Source of the DNA: Paramagnetospirillum caucaseum
GTDB taxonomy: Bacteria; Pseudomonadota; Alphaproteobacteria; Rhodospirillales; Magnetospirillaceae
Reading direction: 5' to 3'
Assembly (NCBI RefSeq): GCF_000342045.1
Contig: NZ_AONQ01000025.1
Location: 1 to 62,756, forward strand
DNA: 62,756 nucleotides
The notes beneath the pieces are model-generated. The model was given only the letters and a program-made list of their open reading frames with translations, was not told where the DNA came from and did not search any database. Position 1 is the stretch's first letter; each line of letters opens with the position of its first letter. Positions 42,181 through 49,519 of the stretch are shown in pieces. A program made the translations under genes and the position numbers.

Positions 42181-43475
42181 TGTTCACCCTGATCATGCGC
42201 CGACCGGACGGCTCCACCTTCCGGCTCGTCCTGGACATCCGCACCAGCCGCCTCACCGACGAGGCCGGGCGGCTGATCGACATCTCGCCCCTGGGCGTGG
42301 TTTACGACAATGAGGGGGAGACGCTGCGCGACGCTCCCGGTACCACCAGGGAGCGGGCCGAACCGAAATCCAGGTCCGTCAAAGTGCTGCGCATCCAGCT
42401 TGGGCTGGCCTGCAATTTCTCCTGCGCCTATTGCGTCCAGGACCGGGCACGACCAGCCCATGACGAGAAACCCTCCGACGTGGCGGCGTTCATCGCCGGG
42501 CTTGATGCTTGGATATCCGGTGCGCCGGCCGTGGTCGAACTGTGGGGCGGGGAGCCTTTGCTCTACTGGCACAAGCTCAAGCCCCTGGTGGAAGGACTGC
42601 GCCACCGTTGGCCGGAGGTCAAGCTTCGGCTGACCACCAACGGCTCGCTGCTGGACATGGACAAGGTGGATTGGCTGGTAAGCCTCGGGGACGTCTCGGT
42701 GACGGTCTCCCATGACGGCCCCGGACAGCATCTGCGGGGGAAAGACCCGCTGGACACCCTCGAGACGCTGGAGGCCATCCGCTCCCTGTTCGCCCGGCTC
42801 GGCACCTTCGCCAAGTTCCATGCGGTGATGTCGCTGCCCCATCACAGCCCCATCGCCCTCCTGCACTACTTCTTCGACCGGCTGGGCACCACCGACATCC
42901 AGGTCTCCAGCAGCGGGCTCAAATACCCGCCCACGAAGGATTCCGGGCTGCATCTGGTGCCCGGCAATCCTGATGAATACACGGCGATGCGCCACGACTT
43001 GGCCAGGGAGTTCCGCACCCCTTACGTCTTCGCCAACGCCATCGTGGCAGCGCCGCTCCGCCATCTGCTCTACCAGTTCGCCAAATCGGTTCCCGCCCGC
43101 GCCCGTGGCCAGGGCTGCAACATGGACAACCCCGAGCATCTGGCGGTGACGCTCAGCGGCGATGTCATCGTCTGCCACAACACCAGCCCGGCCACCCACA
43201 AGATCGGCAGTGTCCATGATTTCGACGCCATTCGGCTGGGCCATAGCACCTCGTGGCACCACCGGCCGGAATGCAGTTCCTGCCCGGCGCTGCTGAGCTG
43301 CGGCGGGGCCTGCATGATGATGGAGGGCCGGGAGCGCGTGCTGTCCTGCGACAACAACTTCTCCCATGGCCTGGTCTATCTGGCGACGCTGCTCTACGCC
43401 CTGACCGGGGCCAAACTGCTGCGGATCGAAGGCCAGCGCATCCGCCATCTGGGTATCACCAGCTTCGATTTCTGA
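42180..43475 (+). CDS. Radical SAM/SPASM enzyme 1
   Basis: 431 residues. CNFSCAYC (Cys78, 82, 85) is the CX3CX2C cluster site, with GGEPLL following. The C-terminal SPASM region has GDVIVC (GX4C), CSSCPALLSCGGAC (CX2CX5CX3C) and a last cysteine, so two auxiliary Fe-S clusters are expected. This is the plan of peptide-modifying enzymes that make thioether or C-C links in RiPPs. A 60-residue N-terminal extension (RRPDGSTFRLVLDI) precedes the barrel. GGGGAGG lies before the ATG at 42180; a GTG at 42177 is an alternative. Confidence 0.92.
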   Translation: MFTLIMRRPDGSTFRLVLDIRTSRLTDEAGRLIDISPLGVVYDNEGETLRDAPGTTRERAEPKSRSVKVLRIQLGLACNFSCAYCVQDRARPAHDEKPSDVAAFIAGLDAWISGAPAVVELWGGEPLLYWHKLKPLVEGLRHRWPEVKLRLTTNGSLLDMDKVDWLVSLGDVSVTVSHDGPGQHLRGKDPLDTLETLEAIRSLFARLGTFAKFHAVMSLPHHSPIALLHYFFDRLGTTDIQVSSSGLKYPPTKDSGLHLVPGNPDEYTAMRHDLAREFRTPYVFANAIVAAPLRHLLYQFAKSVPARARGQGCNMDNPEHLAVTLSGDVIVCHNTSPATHKIGSVHDFDAIRLGHSTSWHHRPECSSCPALLSCGGACMMMEGRERVLSCDNNFSHGLVYLATLLYALTGAKLLRIEGQRIRHLGITSFDF

Positions 43476-43487
43476 AGGGGAACGACC

Positions 43488-44723
43488 ATGCTTTTCCGCC
43501 TGCATCTGATGGGGCCGGACGGCGCGTCGAAGACGGCCATCTACGACACCACGACGTCGGGCCTGATTATCGACGGCCAGCCCTTCGCCGAGGTCGAGAA
43601 GGACTGCGCCACCCCACCGTCCGTTTTGGTCTCGCCATCGACGCCTGGATACAAGGGCGGCCCGTTCAAGCGCCTCAAGATCCAGATGGGTCTGGCCTGC
43701 AACATGGCCTGCTCCTACTGCCTCCAGGTGACTCATCGGGAGGAGAAGACCAGCACCCTCGATGCCGAGGTGTTCCTCGCGGGCCTCGACACTTGGTGGC
43801 GGCCGGACAGGGATGAAAACCTGCGCATCGAGATCTGGGGAGGCGAGCCGCTGCTGCATATGGCCAAGCTGCGGATTCTGGTGACCGGGCTACGAGCTCG
43901 CCACCCCAAGGCCAACATGTTGGTCATCACCAACGGCACCCTGTTGACCCTGGAGATCGCCCGGTGGGCGCGGGAGATGGGGCTGCATCTGGCCATCTCC
44001 CATGATGGGCCGGGCCAGAGATCCATGCGCGGCCTCGATCCGCTGGAAATCCCGGCGGCGCTGGAGGCCATCCGGTGGCTGGTGGCCGAGCATCCCCATC
44101 ACGTCAACTTCAACTGCGTCCTTACGCCGGGGAATCTCAGTCTTGGCCGCATCCGCCACCACCTGGAAAAGGCCCTGGGCGTGGAGGAGATCGCCCTCTC
44201 GACCGAGGGCCTAGTGCAGGTCGATGGCGGTCAGACCTCCCCCCTGTCGGATGTGGACCACGAGGCCATCCGCCTCTCCCTGCTGGACGAGATGATCAGC
44301 GGCGAGGGCTTGCGCAACATCACCATCGCCCAGAAGGTCCGGGATTTCCACCTGTCGCTGGCCAGTCGGCGACCGCTGTCCTCAGTGGGGCAGCGGTGCG
44401 GCATGGACCGGCATCACCAGATCGCGGTGGATTTGAAGGGCAACGTGCTCACCTGCCAGAACACCCCGGACCGGGAAATGCGGATCGGCCACGTCTCCGC
44501 CATGGACAATGTTCGTCTCGACACCGCGACGCATTTCAGTCACCGGCCCGGATGCATGGCCTGCCCGGTGGTCCATCTGTGCCAGGGGGCCTGCATGTAC
44601 GCAGAGGGCGACGACTGGGACGCCACCTGCCGCAACAGCTTCACCTTCCACGCGGCAATCATGTCGGGCGCCATGGTCCACCTGACCGGCATGGCGATCA
44701 CCGACATCGAGACTCTCCGGTAA
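43488..44723 (+). CDS. Radical SAM/SPASM enzyme 2 (paralogue)
   Basis: 411 residues, paralogue of enzyme 1: CNMACSYC (Cys71, 75, 78), then GGEPLLHM, and a SPASM domain with GNVLTC, CMACPVVHLCQGAC and a last cysteine. All cluster ligands are kept. The N-terminal extension is different in sequence but similar in plan (MGPDGASKTAIYDTTTSG). It starts 12 bases after enzyme 1, so both are made together; two paralogues suggest two kinds of link or two sets of residues. Substrate is inferred to be the fibre tail. Confidence 0.92.
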   Translation: MLFRLHLMGPDGASKTAIYDTTTSGLIIDGQPFAEVEKDCATPPSVLVSPSTPGYKGGPFKRLKIQMGLACNMACSYCLQVTHREEKTSTLDAEVFLAGLDTWWRPDRDENLRIEIWGGEPLLHMAKLRILVTGLRARHPKANMLVITNGTLLTLEIARWAREMGLHLAISHDGPGQRSMRGLDPLEIPAALEAIRWLVAEHPHHVNFNCVLTPGNLSLGRIRHHLEKALGVEEIALSTEGLVQVDGGQTSPLSDVDHEAIRLSLLDEMISGEGLRNITIAQKVRDFHLSLASRRPLSSVGQRCGMDRHHQIAVDLKGNVLTCQNTPDREMRIGHVSAMDNVRLDTATHFSHRPGCMACPVVHLCQGACMYAEGDDWDATCRNSFTFHAAIMSGAMVHLTGMAITDIETLR

Positions 44724-44725
44724 TC

Positions 44726-45352
44726 ATGCCCGATCCCGCTCTCGAAGAGGCGATCCGCGAGGCCTATGCCTCGTGCCCCACCAACGCCATTCCGCTCCAC
44801 ACCATGGAACTGCGCCATCCCGCCTTCGTCGATGACTTGGGCAACCCCACCGCTGTCCGGGTGGTTCGCAATTACGAAGACGAGGTCACTTGGCGCGAAC
44901 GCGGCGGCGCCGAGGTCGCAGCGGTGCTGGACGTCATGACCCCCGAGGCCCGCAGCCGGGTCGGGCTGGTGGCCCGCCTCGAGCCCGACGCCCCGGTCAA
45001 TGCCGGCCAGATGGTCCCCTTCATCGCGCTCGCCTTCGATTTCCAATTACCCGAGGTCAGTTCCGCCCCGGTGCCCGAACTCACCGTCACCATGGACAAT
45101 GTCGGCCGCGAGCTGATGGAGCCGCTCGAAGCCGCCGCCACCTCCCTGGTCCGTATCGAGGTCACCTACCGTCCCTATCTCGACATCGATCTCGACGGTC
45201 CCCAGATGGACCCGCCGCTGACCATGACCCTGGTCCACGTTAACTGCACCGCCACCCAGATCACCGCCCGCGCCCAGATGTCCCAGATCGGCAACAAGGC
45301 CTTCCCCTGGCGCACCTATACCCAGCGCTGCTTTCCGGGGCTGGGGGGATGA
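44726..45352 (+). CDS. DUF1833 phage tail protein
   Basis: 208 residues, start 2 bases after the radical SAM gene. VRVVRNYEDEVTWRERGGAE and FIALAFDFQLPEVSSAPVPE, then YLDIDLDGPQMDPPLTMTLV, match the DUF1833 tail proteins encoded between the tape measure and NlpC/P60 genes. It is probably part of the tail tip. After its stop the phage order is broken by the accessory LysR/GNAT/GntR region. Confidence 0.85.
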   Translation: MPDPALEEAIREAYASCPTNAIPLHTMELRHPAFVDDLGNPTAVRVVRNYEDEVTWRERGGAEVAAVLDVMTPEARSRVGLVARLEPDAPVNAGQMVPFIALAFDFQLPEVSSAPVPELTVTMDNVGRELMEPLEAAATSLVRIEVTYRPYLDIDLDGPQMDPPLTMTLVHVNCTATQITARAQMSQIGNKAFPWRTYTQRCFPGLGG

Positions 45353-45379
45353 AAGCTCACGAAAGGTGGTGTGGTGATC

Positions 45380-46285
45380 CTATTTTCGCGATGGCGATCC
45401 CGGTCCTTCGTCTCGGAACAGAGTATCGGAAAGGTGGCGTATCATGGTCCTGACCGTGGCGTCGTCCTTGACATCTTTGTGGCAGACCAGAAAGAAAGGC
45501 AACTCAGCTCGGACACCGAGATCGAGAGCCACCGCGTCGGGCTCCCGGTCCAGCAGCCCGACCGGCTGAAGCGACAGGCCGATTCCCATCCGTGTCACGT
45601 TCCCCAATACGATGGATGATCCGGTTCTGTAGGGCACCATGGGGTGTCGCTCCAGCATTTCCGCCCATGGCCGCATTCCCCCTTCCTTCCGGTAATGCAT
45701 GACATGGGCACAGACGGGGAAGTTGACGACGTCTTCAAGAGAGGTTGGCCGCCCCCAGTCGTCGATGAATGATCTGCTGCAGACCGGGACCAGCACCAGC
45801 GAGGATTTCTGAAGGACCACCACATCCGGATCGGTCGGGTAGGCGTAGACCACGGTAATGTCGGCTTCACGCCTCGTCAGATCGACGCTCTGGCCAGCAT
45901 CCAGAATCTGGACGTCAAGGGTCACATTGGGATGCTCCCGGTGAAATCTCCGGAGCTTCGGAGCCAGCCAATAACCTGCCATCCCATCGGTCATGGCCAG
46001 GCGTAGACGACCGGAAATGGCGCTGCTCCGCTCCATATCCAACGCCGCCGACGCCATCAATCGCTCCATTTGCTCCGCCAACCGATACAGACGGTTGCCA
46101 GCCTGGGTCAGAGTGAGTCCGACGCTGGTCCGGAAGAACAGTTTCGCCCCAACATCGGCTTCAAGATCACTCATTCTCTTGCCCAACGTCGGCTGGGTAA
46201 GCGTCAATGTTTTTGACGCTGCCCGCAGCGAACCGGCGCGCGCGACCCCGAGGAAAATATAGACAAGCTCCCAGTTTCTCAGCAT
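45380..46285 (-). CDS. LysR-family transcription regulator
   Basis: 301 residues from the ATG at 46285, which has GAGG six bases upstream; an ATG at 46297 is too close to its own purine stretch. The N-terminal HTH is GSLRAASKTLTLTQPTLGKR; the C-terminal part is the LysR effector domain (LDVQILDAGQSVDLTRREAD). It probably regulates the divergent GNAT gene. It is on the minus strand in the late operon, so it belongs to an inserted accessory set. Confidence 0.88.
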   Translation of the reverse strand: MLRNWELVYIFLGVARAGSLRAASKTLTLTQPTLGKRMSDLEADVGAKLFFRTSVGLTLTQAGNRLYRLAEQMERLMASAALDMERSSAISGRLRLAMTDGMAGYWLAPKLRRFHREHPNVTLDVQILDAGQSVDLTRREADITVVYAYPTDPDVVVLQKSSLVLVPVCSRSFIDDWGRPTSLEDVVNFPVCAHVMHYRKEGGMRPWAEMLERHPMVPYRTGSSIVLGNVTRMGIGLSLQPVGLLDREPDAVALDLGVRAELPFFLVCHKDVKDDATVRTMIRHLSDTLFRDEGPGSPSRK

Positions 46286-46598
46286 TGGACGCCTCATCTC
46301 CGTGATAAATCAGCTTATCACCATGCCACAGATTATGAATTACACCTCGTCGCTATTGATTGCATACGATCCGCCGCATGTTTTCACGAGGTGCGCCATG
46401 CAGTCCGAGACCAGAAAAAATAATCAAATTCAGGTAAAGATCGCTGGTGGTATTGAGGAGATGGTTCAAGCCATCGCCATCCGCTCGGCTGTTTACGTGG
46501 GGGAGCGGGGATGGTCGTTTAAGGAGGAATGGGACGGGAATGATTTCACTGCCACCCATCTGATCGCGACTGTGAATGGGGATCCCGCCGGAACCATG

Positions 46599-48040
46599 GA
46601 TCGCGTCCCAAGACGTGGTGTAACAGCGGTGTCGCCGTCTGATCCTCGGCCGGGTTGGCCGTGTTGATCAAGCTGCCGCGACGGGCGGCAGGCTCACCAG
46701 GGGATCATCGCTCAGGGGAGCGACGGTTTCCAGGGTCATGTAGCGGGATCGCTGCACGGCCCATTCGTCGTTCTGTTCAAGGAGGATGGCGCCGATGAGG
46801 CGGGTGATGGCGTCTTCGTTGGGGAAGATGCCGACCACCTCGGTGCGGCGCTTGATCTCGCCGTTGAGGCGCTCGATGGGATTGGTCGAGTGCAGCTTGG
46901 TGCGGTGCGCCTGCGGGAAGTCCATGTAGGCCAGGACATCCATCTCGGCATGGTCCATCAACTCGGCCAGCTTGTGCGCCCTGGGGCGAAGCTGATCGGC
47001 GACCTGGCGCCATTGGGCGTGGGCGGCGGCATTGGTTTCCTGGGCAAAGGCGGTGCCGATGAAGGCGGAGACCACCCGGCGGCCCTGCTTGCCGGCATGG
47101 GCCAGGACGTTGCGCATGAAGTGGACGCGGCAGCGCTGCCAGGTCGCATTAAAGACCTTGGAGACGGCGGCCTTGATGCCCTCGTGGGCGTCGGAGACCA
47201 CCAACTTGACGCCGCGCAGGCCGCGACGGGCCAGCTTGCGCAGGAAGTCCTTCCAGAAGATCTCGGCCTCCGAGGCGCCGATGGCCATGCCCAGCACCTC
47301 GCGCCGCCCGGCGGTGTTGGCGCCCACCGCGATGATCACCGCCACGCTGACGATACGCCCGTCCTGGCGCACCTTCACATAGGTGGCGTCCAGCCAGACA
47401 TAGGGCCAGTCGCCCTCGATGGGCCGTTCCAGGAAGGTGGTGATCTTGCCATCGATCTCGGCGCACAGGCGCGAGACCTGGCTCTTGGAGATGCCGCTCA
47501 TGCCCATGGCCTTGACCAGATCGTCCACCGAGCGGGTCGAGATGCCCTGGACGTAGGCCTCCTGGATGACGGCGGTCAAAGCCTTTTCCGCCATGCGGCG
47601 CGGCTCCAGGAAGCCGGGGAAGTAGCTGCCCTTCCGCAGCTTCGGGATGCGCAGTTCCACCGTCCCGGCCCGGGTCTCCCAGTCCCGCTCCCGGTAGCCG
47701 TTGCGCTGGGCCAGTCGGACGGTCGGGTTGCGCTCACCGTGTCCGGCGCCGGTCAGTCCCTCGACCTCAAGCGCCATCAGCCGCTCGGCAGCAAAGCCAA
47801 TCATCTCGCGCAGCAGGTCGGAATCAGCGCTCTTCTCCAGAAGCCCGCGAAGGGCCATCATCTCGTCGGTCATCGTCTTCATCCTTGGTTCGGTTGTCGG
47901 TGTCGCAACCAAACCCTACCGAAGATCGACGATGACCACCCCGAGATTGGGGCCGCCTGGGGACGACGTCTCCGGGCGCTACGCGCCCTACGCCATCATC
48001 CCCAGGCAAACGCTGCTACACCACTCGGCGGGACGTGACC
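46599..48040. mobile_element. IS256-family insertion sequence with 8-bp target duplication
   Basis: The element is 1442 bp. The target duplication GAACCATG is at 46591-46598 and 48041-48048. The ends are imperfect inverted repeats, about 22 of 30 bases identical (GATCGCGTCCC... against GGTCACGTCCC...). It carries one Mutator/IS256 transposase on the minus strand. The clean duplication and ends suggest a recent insertion. Confidence 0.93.
46668..47873 (-). CDS. IS256-family transposase
   Basis: 401 residues with the DDE triad: [24 protein letters not shown] and the glutamate in [33 protein letters not shown] and [17 protein letters not shown] are other family marks. The ATG at 47873 has AAGGA about 7 bases before it and matches the usual start (MTDEMM); earlier in-frame codons at 47882 and 47912 are alternatives. 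Appears intact. Confidence 0.92.
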   Translation of the reverse strand: MTDEMMALRGLLEKSADSDLLREMIGFAAERLMALEVEGLTGAGHGERNPTVRLAQRNGYRERDWETRAGTVELRIPKLRKGSYFPGFLEPRRMAEKALTAVIQEAYVQGISTRSVDDLVKAMGMSGISKSQVSRLCAEIDGKITTFLERPIEGDWPYVWLDATYVKVRQDGRIVSVAVIIAVGANTAGRREVLGMAIGASEAEIFWKDFLRKLARRGLRGVKLVVSDAHEGIKAAVSKVFNATWQRCRVHFMRNVLAHAGKQGRRVVSAFIGTAFAQETNAAAHAQWRQVADQLRPRAHKLAELMDHAEMDVLAYMDFPQAHRTKLHSTNPIERLNGEIKRRTEVVGIFPNEDAITRLIGAILLEQNDEWAVQRSRYMTLETVAPLSDDPLVSLPPVAAA

Positions 48041-48437
48041 GAACCATGCGGATTCGATACTTCGCTGATTTTGTGAAGATCGAGCGACTGGCCATTCTTC
48101 CCCATTACCGGAAAAGCCGGTATGGCGCGCGTGGTGTCGCCTGGGCCTTGGGTGAGTTCGCGCTGGATTTTTGCCGCCGCAAAGGGTTTACGCGATTCTA
48201 TGGTCACGCACTGGAGGATCTGGTTCCGTTCTGGAATAAGCTATCTGGTGGATTCCTGCTTCCCATGCCGGGTGAAGCCCCGTTCGAATGCTCCGGTAAG
48301 ATGGTGGTTCCCATGTTCGGAGAGACGGAGGCGAAATCCGACGCGATCACTCACGACAGTGGCCATTACGTCATCGTTCGGCCCGAAGGGAACTGGGATA
48401 GCCCCGGATACTGGGAACTCAGCGAGGTTCCAGTGAA

Positions 48438-48713
48438 ATGCGCCTGACGGACGAAGTCATTTCCCGGCTGATCCGTGATATCGCGGCGGGCATCTTCCCT
48501 CCGGGCGAACGCCTGCGCGAAATCCCCATCGCTCAACGATATGGGGTTTCCCGCACTCCGGTTCGCGAAGCACTCGTGGCATTATCGGTTCGCGGAGTGG
48601 CGGAAATCCGCAATGGCCGCGGCTACATCGTCTCCAAGCCGCTTCCCGCGCCGATCATCCAGTGTCCTCACTGTGGCGGCACGATAGAGTCGAGGCCTGT
48701 TTTCAGCGCATAG
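48438..48713 (+). CDS. Short GntR-type HTH protein with zinc-ribbon-like end
   Basis: 91 residues. The GntR winged helix is GIFPPGERLREIPIAQRYGV followed by SRTPVREALVALSVRG. The effector domain normally following is absent; instead a short IIQCPHCGGTIES end with CPHC is present. It overlaps the GNAT stop by 10 bases. Either a naturally short regulator or a truncated gene. Likely regulates the accessory set. Confidence 0.75.
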   Translation: MRLTDEVISRLIRDIAAGIFPPGERLREIPIAQRYGVSRTPVREALVALSVRGVAEIRNGRGYIVSKPLPAPIIQCPHCGGTIESRPVFSA

Positions 48714-49114
48714 CCGCCCATCGCACCCAGGTGGCCGACCATCTGGTGCGTCAAGATAGTCTGCGGTTTTCTCGCGCCTTCTATCCATCGCGCCGAGTTG
48801 GCTTTTTCATATTTCTTCCCCGCTTTCAGCCCCCCGACGCCCCAACCGAAGATTCGCGGTCTGTCGTCCATGCCCGCTTGTGGGCTGCGGTTATTTTTGC
48901 GTGACCGCCTTCGGCGTCGTCGCCGCCTTGTAGGCACGAGCCCCCCCCCATTCCTTCTGAAAATCAAATGAGGCCTGGAGCATCGAACTTCGAGGCACAG
49001 TCTCTCGTCTTTTCACCAGCCAAGTCTCCACCGGAGACTTGGCTGCCTTCGGCACCGGTTCAAAGCCGTGCCCGGTTTGGGCGGGAGCCCAACCGCGAAG
49101 CGGAGCATTCCACC
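48714..49114. other. 401-base gap without a recognisable gene
   Basis: No convincing coding sequence is seen. An arginine-rich frame on the minus strand lacks any start signal or motif. The right part has a perfect 12-base hairpin (49018-49044) and a second GGTT-TGGGC/GCCCA-ACC hairpin (about 49076-49095). It is probably the right junction of the accessory insertion. Confidence 0.5.
49018..49044. repeat. Perfect 12-bp hairpin before the NlpC/P60 gene
   Basis: AGCCAAGTCTCC and GGAGACTTGGCT are exact inverted copies with a 3-base loop. There is no T-run on either side. It could be an RNA processing signal, a terminator remnant or an end of the accessory insertion. Confidence 0.6.
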
Positions 49115-49519
49115 ATGCACTGGGCCACGCCCTATATCGGCCAGCCGTGGTCGAAGCACGGCCAGGGGCCGGAAGCTTGGAACTGCTGGAGCTTCTTCCG
49201 CCATGTCCAGCAGGCCCATTTTGAGGTCGAGACCCCAATGGTGCCCTATGCCGACGATCTGCTGGTGCTGGCGCGGCTGTTTCGCGATCACCAGGAGCGC
49301 GGGCACTGGCAGCCGGTGACCGCGTATCGAGACGGTGACGGGGTGATGATGCGCACCGCCCGCTACCCCATCCATGTGGGGGTGTGGCTGGAGGTGGACG
49401 GCGGCAGGGTGCTGCACTGCGCCGCCGGATCGGGGGTGGTGTGCCAATCCCGGCGCGATCTGGCAGCCAATGGCTGGCGGATCGACGGGGTTTACCGCCA
49501 TCGGGGAGCGACATCATGA
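49115..49519 (+). CDS. NlpC/P60-type tail assembly protein (gpK-like)
   Basis: 134 residues. The cysteine in GPEAWNCWSFFRHVQ and the histidine in RYPIHVGVWLEVDG form the NlpC/P60 active site, a peptidoglycan or tail-maturation peptidase encoded beside gpJ in lambda-like phages. GGAG precedes the ATG at 49115. An in-frame upstream extension into the hairpin region is unsupported. Its stop overlaps the gpJ start. Confidence 0.88.
   Translation: MHWATPYIGQPWSKHGQGPEAWNCWSFFRHVQQAHFEVETPMVPYADDLLVLARLFRDHQERGHWQPVTAYRDGDGVMMRTARYPIHVGVWLEVDGGRVLHCAAGSGVVCQSRRDLAANGWRIDGVYRHRGATS

Larger units (their letters stand above)
46398..48447 (+). pseudogene. GNAT-family acyltransferase interrupted by an IS element
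   Basis: The 5' part (46398-46598) encodes a GNAT-like N-terminus (MVQAIAIRSAVYVGERGWSF to VNGDPAGTM), and the 3' part (48049-48447) continues IRYFADFVKIERLAILPHYR to PEGNWDSPGYWELSEVPVKC. Removing the IS and one 8-base target copy restores one frame of 199 residues (VNGDPAGTM-RIRYF). GRRKGFTRFYGHALEDLVPFW-type stretch is the acetyl-CoA site region. The gene is inactive here. Before insertion it may have been an N-acyl amino acid synthase or similar acyltransferase. Confidence 0.9.

Noticed and set aside
48668-48967. Arginine-rich minus-strand frame after the GntR gene
   Set aside because: No ribosome-binding site, low-complexity run of arginines from a poly-pyrimidine stretch, and no conserved pattern.
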